Assembly (NCBI GenBank): GCA_019787685.1
Contig: JAHNUO010000033.1
Coordinates: 186,001-250,000 of the forward strand
Direction of reading: 5' to 3'
Source: Chiua virens
Lineage: Eukaryota; Basidiomycota; Agaricomycetes; Boletales; Boletaceae
DNA: 64,000 nucleotides
Shown here: positions 1 to 13,480 of the stretch, piece after piece
Layout of the letters: each line of letters opens with the position of its first letter
How positions within the stretch are numbered: position 1 is the first letter of the stretch
Made by a program: the position numbers and the translations under genes
The notes under the pieces: generated by a model
Seen by the model: the letters and a program-made list of their open reading frames with translations, nothing else
The model's database searches: none
What the model was told of the DNA's origin: nothing

Positions 1-2140
1 TGTTTGTCATAACTATCTGATAGCACATATATAACAGTTTTTTCAAGGCCTGGTAGTGGGACTTTGTACTTGGCAAGGATGTGAGTGACAGTTTAAGGAC
101 CTAAGAACAAAAGGATAGAGACTTACCCAGAGGTGGCTGACTTTCAGACAGAAGGGTAGTAGTAGTGACCATGTGACTTGAAGGTTGCCAACTCCAGATC
201 TCTGGAGTTGTAGCATTAGACAGGACTTGGCTTCACTGTACGTGGTGCACCCTTATTACAGTCTGTCCCTGTATTTATGGACATGCAGAGAATGGAGATT
301 GAAGTAAGACTCAACACATAAAGTAGAGTCAAGTGAAGTAAAGACCGTCAAGGTCTTCTTGGAATGTTTAGAGTGACTTGTAGAAATAAACTAATATTCA
401 GACGGAAGTTACAATTGAAGTAACTACAATTTATATACTCAGAGAAAACAGAATGATTAGTCACAGAGCAAGGAGATGAATAATACAGAGAAACAGAGAA
501 TGACTAAATACTGAGTGTAACAAATATCAGAAAACTACATAACCAGAGGTAATTCAGGTACTGAGAAAGCTGGAGCTGTGCTCATAAGCAAGACACAGGT
601 TTATGTACTAAATAAAAAGAGGATACATAGATACATAACAGAAGTCCAGGGTTGTGGAGTTGCGTCCTGAGGGAGATTGACCTAGAGTTGACATCTAAGA
701 GAGTTGGAGTTGTCACAAGTCCAGAGGAATGAAGAATAGAGCAATGTATAACAGGTGGCAGCCCTCCAGGAATGTGTTAACATCCATGAGGTATCAAACC
801 AACAATGCATCTATCCACACAAGTTATAATCATTCAAGTCCAAGTTCCCATCCTCATGATTGGAAGTCCTGGTATTCATGGTATTGGACCTTCCCAGATC
901 ACAGTAATCCAAGCCATTAGAATTATCTTCTCCAAGTTCTCCTCTACCTGTGTCAGAGTAAAAAGAAAAAGTCTACTGTGGCTTCTAAGGAAGAGAACAG
1001 GATCAGTGATTATATAACATGACCAAATAAGAATGTGATACCAGGAGAGTTACCCAAAGGAATAGTGGAGAACCATGGACTTAGAGACAAAGGCCCAGGG
1101 AGCAATTTACCTGCAGGAGGCAGCAACTTTCATGCAGGAAGTAGCACACAATCCATGAAAATATGAGTACCACTGGCAGAAGGCATTGTGCAGAGATAAT
1201 AGTAAAAGCTAGAGCAAACTCTCAGAAAAAGTACTGTTAGACAATCAGGAAGTTAGGCAGAGGGGTACTTGAGAAGAAAACTCATACTGGCAGAGAGAGA
1301 TTCCAAATCATAATCCTGGTGTGTGGATCCCATGTAGTATGGTCCAGTACCATGATGGCATACCTCCAATCTCAGCCCTGTCTGGCAGCAGTGGGAGTCT
1401 GATTATTCCTTTGTAATTCAAATCTGGAGAAGTTATCTCTACAAATGCATAATCCCAAGTCACTGCTGTCAACCTAGACATAGGTTCAATTCTTGGCTAC
1501 TTTGGCCCCTGAGCTTAGTCCAGAGCAAATCCAGGGTCCATGAGTATGTTCATTCTATGGCTATCTTCTAGGTCATCTGCACAACTGTGTACTAAAGAAA
1601 GCAGGTGAACACTTAGTGTATGTAGACTTATGTTGCCTGGGAACATGCCTTGTGATTGGTGGAAATGATGTTTAAGTCTTAGCAGCAACTTAGCAGATAA
1701 TGCATAAAGGAAAACCAGAGAGATAACAAAAATTGACCTCAGAATCTTAAATTGTGACCCCAAATGATGTAGTACAAAATATTCTACAAAAAGTCTTGAG
1801 AAACCATGTGATACCACTCCTTGTCTATATAGTTGTTGAGATAAAATTCATTGTATATCTCAAGAGAGATGGCAGCATTGGCATGAAGGTTGTGTTGATG
1901 ACCATAAACCAGAATCAGCTCCACCACTCCCTCATGGTAATAATGGCCATCAGACCCCTGGTAGACTCTGCATCATAGCCAGAACATCTTCAGTACATCC
2001 TCTAGATCACTGATTACCTCAAACAACTCAACATAGAGTAATGGCTCCATTAAAGATATGAGCACAAGGTTCTTCTTTGCCTCATGAAAAGAAAATATGA
2101 TGTGGACTTGTGCAACAAACAGGACATCTGAAGAAGTAGC
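1..2140. other. Intergenic, no recognisable gene
   Basis: AT-leaning sequence with only short open frames on both strands. None has a domain, intron pattern or composition that I recognise. The stretch lies next to a transposase relic and is probably transposon-derived filler, but nothing direct shows this. Confidence 0.5.
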
Positions 2141-2143
2141 CAG

Positions 2144-3700
2144 TTAGTGGAGTAAGTGCTCAACAAGAAAGTTACTTATCTTCATTGTTAGGATTGAAAG
2201 AATTACCATATCACATTTCCCATGCAGGTATGCATCTGATGGAGGCAAAGCCTGTAGGAGTTGGCTTGGCATCACTTTATTTCCATTAAATCTCAACAAC
2301 AACTGAAAATGAAAACCATTCCAAATACTGAACATGTCTGAGTCTATGGGAAGAGAGTGAAATCTATGTGTTGATAGGAATTGGCCAAGAAATGAAGGGA
2401 GTCCAGACAGTTGGTATGTTGAAGCAACCCACTCCAGGGATTTCTTTTTGTTGTTTGGGTTAATAGTGACATGGTTGTGGGGGGAGATGTGAAAAACCCA
2501 AGCCAGTATCAAATCAATATTGATCACTTCATCAGAATCTTCATCAACAATGTTCTGGAGAGAAGCCTTGTGGTTGACAAGTAACATGAGAAAGTGGAAC
2601 TAATACATTGACTCTTCCAGATCTACCAGGGGAACAATCTGTTGAGAAAATGAGTTCTACTGGTGATTTGTGCACTGAAACAGATTCTTGCAGTGTGTAA
2701 TGAGAAGGCACTCTGATACATCTGCAGTGAACTGGATCAGGGCACCAACATTACAAACTGCAGGGGCAAAGCTATGAAGCAGTTCCAGTTTGGGAATATT
2801 GAAACAATCAATTAGGCCTGATGTGCCATGATGTAAGCCAGCATTAATGACTGTTTACTTGAATGTGTGGAATTTTGCTAATGATTTGAGCATGGAGGTG
2901 ATTGATGACTTAGTGAATGTTGGAGCTTGTGCCTTGTAGATAAAATCAATTGCAGCACGAACAGTGTGGATGAAATCCAGATAGACAGTCCCAGCAATTG
3001 TTGCAGCAATGGTCTGTTGCAAGTTGTGGTGCTCCTAGCCTGTCATATTTCACTGTGTGACTCTGTTTGAAAAATGCCATATTCAGACATGCTTGTGCTG
3101 ATTTTGTAGCAAGAGTCCAGTTTATCTGTGCCCAGCACTTCTTTACACCATTTGATATGATTGAAGAAGAATTTGTGTAGAGTATGGAGGATCTCAGGAG
3201 TGAGGAAAGTGGCAGGGTCAACAAAAGTGCACTGCTACTATGGGCCTTGAGATAGCAAATCCATCCATGCAAAGAGTTCATCAGCAGATTGGAATGACGG
3301 TTTTGTTGCTTTGTCAAACTGAATGACCTTTAAGTTAGTACTACTTGTAACATCAGGAAGCTCACTCACCCAATCCAGCCTGAAGAAACAGGAAATTTGT
3401 TCCTGATTCATGTTCTTGCAGAGAGACTTGGCCAATGCCCATTTACCTCAGTCTGCAAAGAAATGATGAATGTTGTTATGACAGGCTTGCATAATTTCTT
3501 TATCACATTGGGCAGTTTTGGCAGCAAGGTGCTCTAGAGTGTTCTCAGGCTGGGCTTTACCATAGATATAAGCTAAATTAGGATAGTATTGGAGGTGACA
3601 AGGCATATGATTATGAGTGGATGCAGTAAGGGGGGAGGAAATATGCTTTCATGTGGATTGTGATCCTTCAGGTGAGTCCAAAAACAACATCAATGGCAGA
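2144..3700 (-). pseudogene. C-terminal part of a large DDE-type transposase (Plavaka/KDZ-like)
   Basis: Reading the minus strand in pieces gives a sequence typical of the C-terminal half of large basidiomycete transposases. In order there is LTPEILHTLHKFFFNHIKWC near 3200, a region reading DFIHTVRAAIDFIYKAQAPT near 2960, IPKLELLHSFAPAV near 2790, and a tail with MPSQLLQALPPSDAYLHGKC near 2240. These resemble the 'LTPE.LH..H.FFxDH..KW', 'IRALxDFxYxAQAP' and 'PPSxxWPHGxYDxVxL' blocks of that family. The pieces are in different frames with stops between them and no intact ORF exceeds 150 codons, so the copy is dead. I recognise the family from memory of its motifs. The precise superfamily (Plavaka versus KDZ) is uncertain. 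Confidence 0.6.
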
Positions 3701-5042
3701 CAAACATATTAGAACAAACCAGTTCTGAAGGATCCAGTTGTCCCAAGGGCAGAGTCATTGCTCTGGTGACTTACCTGATAGTGAAGCTCAAGACAGTGTT
3801 GTGGAGGATGGAGAGAGAGAAGAATTTTATTCTGTATATACAATAAAACATGTGTATATATCTACTGTAATGCTATGCTGTATGTACCTGTCATGTAGTG
3901 AGGACTAATAGTACTGTAGTGCATAAGGTACTACAATAAGTCTATAGTTGTTCCAGTACTTCTGGAGTGCAGGAACCTCAGAACTTCCAGAAGCAGAAGC
4001 CTCATAAGCACAGGGACTACTTGGAACAGTTGGAACAGATTATACATATTTTAACAAAACAAACCTACAAGGAATAAGTGGTAAAAAGCAAAATAAATTC
4101 AGGAGAACAGACTCTTCATCAAACTCCAGATGACATATCTTATTTAGTTTATCATGTTCATTATCATATTCTTGTTCTATCATTGTCATTGAATATCTAG
4201 CTGCCAGTGGTTGCTCACTGAACATGAGTGGAAAGACCTTTGGAACTCCATACACCTCTTATTTGCTGATCTTCCTTGTTATCACCATCCAACATGTCTC
4301 AGGCTCTCACACTCAAGTCCTCTACTCCCACTTGCAGTCCCACCAGCTCTCTAATGTATTGTGATACCCAAAGTGATTCTATGGGCTCTGACCTGTACTC
4401 CTTCCCAGGGAAGGAAAGCAATCATTCTTTTCCTTGTCCCAAGTACCCTGGGCCCTGGACCAATCCAAGCTACAAACATTCTCATGCAATTCTATTGCAA
4501 CACCATGGTGGTTGTGATGAATCTCTAGTTGACTGCAAGCTGGGCCTATTGAAGGTACATATATCACCATCCACATATTATGTAGTAACATGGTACTAAT
4601 ACCTTCAATCACCTGCAGGCCTGGGAAAATTTCTGCTATGACATACAAGCCCTGCCTGATAGAGCTCTTCACTTTGTCATATTCAATAAATACATGTTAG
4701 CAAAGAAAAGTCACCTGCAACTCCTTATTGCCACCTGGGACCTTGAAGTGATGAAATGCAGGGTCTTCATGCAGCAAGAAGCTCTGTATCACCTTGAAGC
4801 CACCCACTGTCTCAATGAATTGGAGCTCAAGCATTGGCTCAGCTTATACACAGATTGAGGGCTATCCAAACTCATAGCAGATGTGTTGTTCTACAGGAAT
4901 CATCTTGCTCAGATAGCTCAGGAGACAGATCTGGAGGTCACAGAGCTCACTGTAATGATGGACCATGCCAGAGAACATGGATTGAATGTCAACTCATTTG
5001 ACTGGCCAGATAGGTCTGGCCTGAGTAAAGACATTGTGAGTT
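3701..5042. other. Spacer with weak open frames
   Basis: No recognised gene. A plus-strand frame at 4276-4599 and another at 4883-5110 are open but match nothing I know. They may be decayed parts of the transposon to the left or internal parts of the element whose repeat follows at 5.0-5.7 kb. Confidence 0.4.
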
Positions 5043-5149
5043 TTGGTAATAGTGTGGACCTCAGGTATAACAAGGCTGAGGTTGAAACAACCAAACCTTT
5101 ACAGGCTTAAGTTATTTGCTGGAAGGACAATGAAAGTGAGTCAAGGTAC

Positions 5150-5714
5150 TAGAGAGGCTTGGGGAAACTCCAGAAGGACAAGACTGGGTCCTTCAGTGAG
5201 TTGGGGATGTCCCTTTTATACTATTCTACTGTTTGTACAAGTGTAAGGTAAATCTACAGATATGCTATGCTATGGGACAAGGGTTTGAATGGGTATAGGG
5301 TATATGAATCTAGAATACATAGCCATAGAATGTAATTGCATCATAGACATGAGAAGGAATGGATATGAGGGTAGGCATGAGGTGAGGTAGGCATGAGGTG
5401 AGGATGTGTAGAATGGAATGACATACTATGAGTCTAGAGGGTGTCTGAGGGCTTGTATGGTCTAGGCTGGTCAAGTGTTAGTGGTTCTAGACCATAGCAA
5501 GGCATGGGTCAATGTATTTCAATCATATATCACTTTGTATTTGCTAAGTGTTCAGTTCTGGAGTTTCTGAGAGTGTGAGAATTTCAGAAACTCCAGAAAC
5601 TCAGAAACTCAGAAGGAATGGAATGCTTATAGCAAGCTCAAATGCAAAGGGAAAAATATGGAAAAATAGGCAAAAAATAGAGGGATTAGGATAGTATATT
5701 GTGTGATTGTAACA
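5150..5714 (-). repeat. Dispersed LTR-like repeat D, copy 1
   Basis: On the minus strand this begins TGTTACAATCACACAATA at 5714 and runs through a region with several nested 'TTTCTGGAGTTTCTGAAATT' type palindromes. It then passes AGACACCCTCTAGACTCATA, a TATA-like GTATAAAAGGGACAT near 5215, and TCCTTCTGGAGTTTCCCCAA near 5170. The same order recurs on the plus strand at 9378 and at 47966-50100. A TG start, an internal TATA box and dispersed copies suggest an LTR, but I could not fix its other end or a target-site duplication. Confidence 0.6.
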
Positions 5715-5987
5715 GAGGTTACAGAGTAATAATCCTCTTTGCTGTTGATCATTGCTGATAGCCCTCTTTTTGCTTGGTACATAATTATTTCCTGCACACA
5801 CCCCAAGTTTCATAGATCATACCTAAATTTCATTGATTCATTCATCCACAGTGTTTTACATACATTTCTGTGCCAGTGTACATTCACCCTGCCTTCTGTT
5901 CCTTACGTACATTGAGTTTGTTACCCTTGAATGTGTGTTGTTGATTCCCCTAGACAGCCTGATACTTTAAGATTTCACAGTACCATG

Positions 5988-6698
5988 TGATACAATTTAT
6001 TTATTTCTTTGACTTGTACTACTTCTCTCTACTTGATACCTAGGTATCCTTGTATGTTCATCCGTACTTTGTCTCTTTTTACCCTTATGTAACCAGCATC
6101 AGCATCACCCAACTGCTTACTCTTTTCCTTTCATGTCATCATCCAATGGCATTGCTCTTACTCATTTCTTTTCAAGTTATCATCTAATGGCATCACACTT
6201 ACTCATTTCACTTTTGTCATCATCTGTTGCCTTCGCATCATATGATTCCTCCTTTTGGCCCTTCACTCTTCCGCTCTCCTTGGCCATCCCTTTTGGACAC
6301 TTGGTCCATGCTCAACTCTCATAGTATAAATACCTTGCAGCGATACTCTTGTATACTAGTCTTGATCTCTGTAATCTAGCTGAGTATCCTGCTTCACTCA
6401 GGAACCCCCCCTGTGACTCCTTGATCACTTGACCCTTAACACTAGGCCAACACCTACATTCCACCTTGATCACAAGAGGAAGACCCTTGGTCCTTTGGGT
6501 ATAGATTCCCAACAGGATGCTCTCAGCAACACCTGAGTTCTATCTCGTCTCCATTGCTAGCAACACACTAACAGAAGTCCTCCCTTGAACTCTTATAGTG
6601 CACCATGTATCAAGTGGTGGTTATTTGAGTTATCACAGCCACTTGAATACTTAGTGCTTTTGTGGCTACATTAGTTCCTACCCGGAGCTATCGTAACA
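5988..6698 (+). repeat. Solo LTR, family E, copy 1 (5-bp TSD CCATG)
   Basis: The element begins TGATACAATTTATTTATTTC and ends GAGCTATCGTAACA, so the ends are short inverted repeats (TGtTAC / GTAACA). It is flanked by CCATG at 5983-5987 and CCATG at 6699-6703, a 5-bp target-site duplication typical of LTR retrotransposon integration. It is 711 bp long. A TATA box (TATAAATACC, about 6324) sits roughly in the middle, as expected for an LTR promoter. No gag-pol sequence adjoins it, so it is a solo LTR left by recombination between two LTRs. Confidence 0.85.
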
Positions 6699-6703
6699 CC
6701 ATG

Positions 6704-9377
6704 TGCAAGCCCCAAGCAAACAGTTATATATAGGCCCAACTATGATAATCTACCATCTAACCTTCACTGTTTGTCCATACTGTGATTCATGTCAACCCAC
6801 TACACAAGCAGATATTGCATACCATTGCAAAACTCACATGTAAGTCCTTTGCCAATTGTAGCAACTATGATAGTTCTTTGACTGCTTTTGACAGAACCTT
6901 GTGTGCCCCCACAGTAACCTCAACCCTTGTCTATGGCCAGATACGAGCCAGATTAATTGTGTAGCTGAATAACCCACAGATCTAAATGCCCCAGAGGACT
7001 CACTGTTCTTTCACAGTCTGCAAGATGAAGTGTTGGTAGGCAGTTCCTCAAGATCATCCAATCTACAAGATATCTCATTCCTGGGAGAATACTTGCCATA
7101 TCCCATAGCTGATCCAGCATATCCACCACCCTATCCTGCTTCATTTCAACCCTTCTCCACAGCATTTTCAAATCCTGATGGTGCCTTCCCAATTAATACA
7201 TCATTTCCAGCTCCTCTCAGCCTTGTTATAACAAGATCCACCCTGTGCTAGTGACCACCATATATATGCAATCATACTGCACTCATTGCCCACAAAGACA
7301 AGTTATTTACCCCTGTACTTTGCTGTCAACCCCTCACCAGTATCATATCCCAGCAGCCACCTGCATTATGATCAACCCAGCCAGTGAGACATGCCCCACC
7401 CAGGTTCAACCCCTGAGTTTGCACACTTGATTCTCACTCTCAAGGTGTGATGCATGGACTGGGAGGTATGCAGCACCATTTACCATACCAGATCTACATA
7501 TTGTCCCTGCTTACACCCTGTTGCATCCAAACAAGCATGTCTGTGATAATGCTAGCACAACCAGTGTCTTTCATGTAAGTGATGTTTTACTTCTCCATTG
7601 GCTTTAACTTACATTTACTCTACAAGCAAGTGCAGAAACATCAGTTACTAATGATGTGCCTGCAATTTGACATCTTCCACCTCTGGCACTGCCACAGACA
7701 GGTCCTGTGTCTGTGTCATTGACTTCAGCAATAGTCAGTCCAACACATTTGCCTCTCAACTTGAACCCTGTAGTTCTTGCCACTGCACCTTCCCCACATG
7801 ACATTGATTGGATCACTGCACAGGCAAGAGAAAACATTAAGTGAACTGTACTGTCCAACAACTGGTTTATGACCTGTGATGATTACATGAGAGCATTGCA
7901 GATGACAGCAAATGAAATAATGGGGAAGTAATTGGTGTATGATGAATGTACATAAATGTACAGCTAATACTGCCCAATGCTCAATCATATGAGAGGAATA
8001 TTGAGAGTATTCAAGGGGTTGCTACCACCACCTGAAAATTATTCAAGAAGATGGCTCACTGCAAGATCCATGAGGCTTATGGCATCTGGCCTGCTACTTG
8101 AAATCCTGATCTAATGGTAGAAGTTGAATTCAAAAAGGTTTATGTACCATGGCTGTTGAAAGAGGACTGATTCTTGCATAACCTCATGGCAGTAAAATTT
8201 TCTGAGTTTCCTGATTATGGTACTAATGTACTCAATTATCATGGCAAGATGGTATGGTCATACCATATTTTGAGCATCCAGTGCTAGCATTTGTAGTGTT
8301 GGATACAGTATGGATCACAAACTTACAAGGCTATCTTGAGAACAGCTGAGCTCAGTAGCTTTCAGACATGTTTATGCACTCTCAGCAAGTGCAATTCACT
8401 CCACACTATTGGAGTATCAGACTGGCACTTTCCAGCCATTGGGGTTCATGGCACAGAATTCCAACAGTGTTTATGATTGTGTTTATCATGCTCTCCTTCA
8501 CAGTGACCTTAACCTATGGGTTCTCACACTGCAAGAGCACATAGTCATATGTGGCAATAGCATTGTAGATCACACACAGTAGATCACATGCCATTTAGAT
8601 TGTAGTTGTACTCAGTTCATAGATCTGAGAATCCATAAATCCAAGATTTGTATTTTTTATTTGCAATTTTGCCTGTTTCCTATCAATCTGTCTGATAAGC
8701 ATAATATAAAATATTGTATGTACCATGTCTCAGCTACTATGTCTATCTAAGGAATCTTTACCTCACAAAAAGGAGCTAACTCAGATTGGGTTGCTCTTTT
8801 AGCACTAAAGCAGTGCTTAAGAATGCTGATGCATCTGACATTCATTCCCAGTGGACATATACCATCAGATCCTCAGGTGGCTTCAAGCCTTGAGGAATGG
8901 AACCATTCCAGGTCTCAGTCTGGCATCCAGAGCACAGGTACTTACTGGCCTTGACCAGCTTAGTGAATTGTCGTTGCCCAATCTCACAGGAGTCTTCTAG
9001 CAGTGCATTCCCAAGCTCCTACATATAGATACTGTAATGTGCTCCCTTTTCTTGTTCTTTTCTTTGCCTCTTGCTGCCACAAGTGGCAGAGATGGTTGAG
9101 TAGGTATCAAGGCTGGTAATAAATGTGGTTTTGAAGCTGTCCACATCATCAGCAGATTCAATCGATGGCAATGGTGATGGCGTTAATACAGAGGTCTTCA
9201 GTGGTGATGCATGCTACTATGACAGCACTTGGTTGTTGCCAAGTTCACCACTGTTATGGTTCAATTCAATCTTTGTCTCATTTCTAATTGATTTCTACTG
9301 CAATTCCTTCTGTTCACCAAGTTTGTCCATTCAAGAATGTTCACTGTAAAAGAATTCTCAGGTTCATAACTTGCTGC
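6704..9377. other. Region without a recognised gene
   Basis: Only short frames occur (for example 7030-7251 plus, proline-rich, and 7604-7861 minus). None shows a family signature. Some fragments in the 8.0-8.5 kb stretch read as broken coding sequence on the plus strand, but I cannot assign them. Confidence 0.45.
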
Positions 9378-9830
9378 TGTTACAATCACACAATAATACT
9401 ATCCTAATCACTCTATTTTTCAGCTATCTCTCCTTATTTTTCCTTGTTTTTCCATAGTGGTCAGCAAGGTGAGGCTACACAATTAGCTCCTAATTGACTT
9501 CAGTCATTGGGACCAGACTGTTCCACACTGGTCTAGGCCTAGCTATGGTCCAGACCCACTGACCCTTGACCAGTCTAGACTATACAAACCCTCAAACCAC
9601 TCTAGACCTTTGTGTATGTCATTCCATTCTACATATTTTATCCTCATGTCTACCCTAGTTATTGCACACCATGACTCACCATAATCAATTGCATTCCATG
9701 GCTATATAGTCCAGATCCATACATCCTATACCCATGCAAACCCTTGCTCCACAGCATAGCATATCTATAGATTTACCTTACACTTGTACAAACAGTAGAA
9801 TAGTATATATAAGCCACTTAGGACCTGGCA
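9378..9830 (+). repeat. Dispersed LTR-like repeat D, copy 2
   Basis: It starts TGTTACAATCACACAATAAT at 9378 and follows the same order of landmarks as the copy at 5.2-5.7 kb: a T-rich tract, CTTGACCAGTCTAGACTATA, ATGTCATTCCATTCTACATA, CATAGCATATCTATAGATTT, and TTGTACAAACAGTAGAATAG then a TATATAA box. Its 3' portion after about 9830 differs from the other copies, so the right end is either diverged or truncated. Confidence 0.6.
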
Positions 9831-10718
9831 GGCTGGTGATTCATAAAGCTCATCACAACTTGGAGTTGTTCTTCTATATTTTGCTCGGTATTTGTCTCTT
9901 ATACAATGAACCTGCAAAGCCCAAACCTGTGACAGTACTTTCCCAATCATTCAACCCCTTCTTCACCCTCACAACACCCAGTACCCTCAAACTCGTGACT
10001 GTCCAATCTGATTTCAGTTGGAGAATGCTTATTCTCCCATACATTTCCTCGTATTTTCAGCCACTAATCCCCCTTCTTGATAAGATCCAGGAAGAGCTTA
10101 TCTTACCCATCAAAATGCATGGTGGGGAGATTTAGGCCAATCGAGATTACACCCACGATCAGTTCATCGATAACATCATCACCATTCTTGGTCAGCTTCC
10201 AGAGAGTTGCTGGATCCTAAAGATGCAATGCACAATGCAAGGACCTGCACAGAGTGGCAGCGTATTGAATTCTTTTTCACTATCTTTCTTTTCCTTAACT
10301 GCTCCTTCTACTGTCTTGCCCAAACCTCCGCTCCCAGGGCCAGCTATGGTTCAGATGCCACTGACAGGCAGCTCCAAGTGGTGCAATGAACATGAGGATA
10401 GATTGGGTTCTCGACCGCCAAAGCAGTGTACTCCTGTTGGGACTGCATTGAATTCGGGCATCTGTGTCATGCCAGGAAGCATGTCAAGCCCCAGTACCAG
10501 TTGGGCTGAGATTGACATGTCTGATTCCTACTCCTAGTGCCTCTGTGACTTGTATGTACTCTTGTAAGCTGGGCTATACAGTTACTTATCTTATCATGCA
10601 TGTACATAGCCGTAGCTACAATGTGCTTTTGAAAATGTATTTATTCACCTACTGTCTAAGAAAGGAAGGTCCCAGCAAATTTTTGTCTTGATGTATTTCG
10701 ACATGCGGCATCGCTTGC

Positions 10719-13190
10719 ATGGAAGAAAATGGTGAAAATTCACCATTAGTCCCTTGTCCTTTCCCTCTTCGCATGGCAGCCAAATGCAGGATCATCTACA
10801 AGAGTGACAACAATGACAATGACATTGAAGAAAGACCAAGAAAAACTTGGGTACCAGAGGAGGCTCCCCCAGGTATGTTTGCAACACGCTGCTACCCTTG
10901 CACTGACAGTTTAAATTGATCGGGACTGGAGTTGTCACAGATGGAGTTAGAATATGATACTCTGAGCACACTGGAAAAGGTAGTGGGGGTCGATTGGCTG
11001 TGATGAAGCAATTTGAACAAGCTCAGATGCAATGGTCCAAATGGCCTTCGAAACTTGAGATCACCACACAAGGTGAAACTATGAACCCCATGGCACCATC
11101 CTCTCAAGATATCGGTGACTTAGAACGCATGTGTTGTACAAGGCAAGAAGAGTCTGATTCAGTGGCTGTATCTCAAGCTCCCCATGGACAATCTACCTGG
11201 ACTAAATCATCTTTGTAGCCAGAATTCTTCCAGGCAACACCCAGTCAGCAATACAGATTCAGAGTTCCAGACATTGCAGTCCAGGTAGAGAATAGTATGC
11301 AGGTCCTCCTCCCACCTGCTTCCATGGTGGATCTTCCTGACCTTCATCAAAAGGTTCTGGACTGCCATTGTCACAGAGCCCCTCATTGTTTTCCAGCAGG
11401 TCCTTCGGAATGAGCTTGACTGCCCCAATGTCTCATCCACCATCTGCCTGTTCTTCCATGGGCAAACGACAACCAACAGCACAGCGCAATCTCTCCTCTC
11501 AACATACTTTATCTGCTGTTTCTTCTGCTTGTCGTATCCAGGAATCTGAACATGTCCAGACAGGTGTTGCTTCAGCTTCAAATTATACGAGGTTGCAACA
11601 AACTGTCTCCTACAAGGTACCACACAGCATAAATAGGTCTGCTCACAGTCTCTCTGCTTTCCCTGACCATCACAATGCGAAAGAAGTACTGGTAAGACTT
11701 CACCAGACGACATCCCTTTTGGCTATTGCTAACATACTCCCACTTCTTGAGATTGACAAAGCTTCACTGAGTGAGAATGATAGAATTGCAGAGGAGGCTC
11801 TTCGCCAAGGAGAAGGCATGTCATTGAGCATCTGGGATTTGCATCACTAACTTTGTTTTTCCCAGATAGTGAGGGTGACTGAGGGTCATTGTCACCAGGT
11901 ATGGCCTCAGGACTATTCATAATTATGCTTACCTGCTAGCTCTCCTTATATAGTAGTGTATAGCCACCTGTATTTAGTATATATACTGGGACCAACTTCA
12001 CAGTTGTTTCCCCAGTTTGATAATTAACTCGTTTTACCTTTACTCCTCTGCCTGAGTCACTACACTCGTGAATTACCTTCACCACTGGATTAAACGCACA
12101 GGTGTCTTAACTGACATATAAATCCTGTACTCAAGCTGACTCTAGGGTCTACGCTTATATGAGCTCTCTCACAACTGTTACATGTTGTATCTTGCCCTAC
12201 TATGCACCTCATCATATTCAGCTTGTTTCAGTTGCAGCTTCAATATTACGACCTGGCAACCCATGACGTGATTGAACATGCCAAACAGTTTTCGCATTTC
12301 AATGCGGCTTCCATTGACTCATTCCCTGCCCATTTCCCATTCAACACCAAAGTGATCAAGTATATTGACAAAGCAATTGCCGAGCATTGTTCTCAAGAAT
12401 TAATTGTCTCAGAAGGTAAGTGTGGATATTCATCATGGTCTCCTCACTGATTGGAACATTCAGGTTGGTGGCTGCAGAATGCATCAGATATAACCAGACT
12501 GGTATGTACCCCCCCTCATTATCTCTTGCATAGTGCTCATCCACCTGCTTCATAGTTGTGGGAGGATCTAGGTAACTGGTGATCTGCACTGAGGAAAAAG
12601 GCCTGTACCTTTGTCACCCAACATTATGTGTGGGATCCCGAAAATCATCGCAAATGGAATGTTGAGATTGCAAAGAATCTTCTTGCCAATGGTGGTTTAT
12701 TCTTGAGGGACAGATCTGACGATGAGGTAAACAAAATTTATTCTGGTTCACATTAACTGACAAACTGTCCAGGGACATGTGAACAATCTTGCACATCCCG
12801 CTCTTTCAGGTCTCATGATTGAATTCTTCTACACCAGTACTTCTGTCGGCAAGCTGTTTCCGCAAGTGTTCGCTGAGGAGGTCCCAAGAGTCACGGTTGC
12901 CCTTGCTGCTACTGCTGTTTGTTTCCCATTTGTTTCCAATCCATGCACTGACCAAATTGCAGATCAAAGTTGTTTTAGATGAGGTTGCATCAGGCCACAG
13001 TGAAGTCAATTTTCACGTCAGTACCTACACACTGGTCTACAAGAAAATACTCAGGTTGATGAGCAAGTGTGATACCAATGCCATCCACTGCACAAAGACG
13101 AGTAATTTACACAAGCGATGGGCAGAACTCAGGAGGTATGTTTATTGTTATCATTATTTTACAGGTGATGACATGACAATTTAGCAATAG
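10719..13190 (+). CDS. DUF6532-type basidiomycete protein with introns (partial model)
   Basis: The last three exons can be read. One encodes VEIAKNLLANGGLFLRDRSD and ends at a GTAAAC donor near 12726. The next (12773-12916) encodes NNLAHPALSGLMIEFFYTST and a block ending VALAATA. The third (12963-13135) encodes IKVVLDEVASGHSEVNF then YKKILRLMSKCDTNAIH and ends at a GTATGT donor. These match the DUF6532 pattern 'NNFAHPAL..L.xxFFYxG' and 'VALAATAIxxALDEY', a domain of unknown function common in Agaricomycetes. The introns before 12773 and 12963 have clean GT..AG ends. Upstream, 10719-11850 holds an acidic and serine-rich stretch that may be the N-terminal part. I did not find a complete N-terminus or stop, so it may be intact or recently dead. 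The function of the family is unknown. Confidence 0.6.
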
Positions 13191-13480
13191 TATGAACAAC
13201 AAGAAATTGGTGGGTGGGTATGGGTTTGATGTCAGTCTTGATTAGTGATATGTTAGCATGCTTGCCAGGTCAAGTTCATATCATCATATGTTGTACCTTT
13301 TTGAATGCATTTTTTCAGTTGTTTGAATCAATTTGCCCATTATGGGAAGTAGCTCCTAAGAGTATAAGCCAATTAGTATGCACTATCTGCCAATCCTTAG
13401 ATACTGTGTCCTGTCCAGTCCAGGCTAGCCTAGTCTATGACAGATTGTCCAGCTCTGCCTTGATTGTGCAACTGGGGCTA

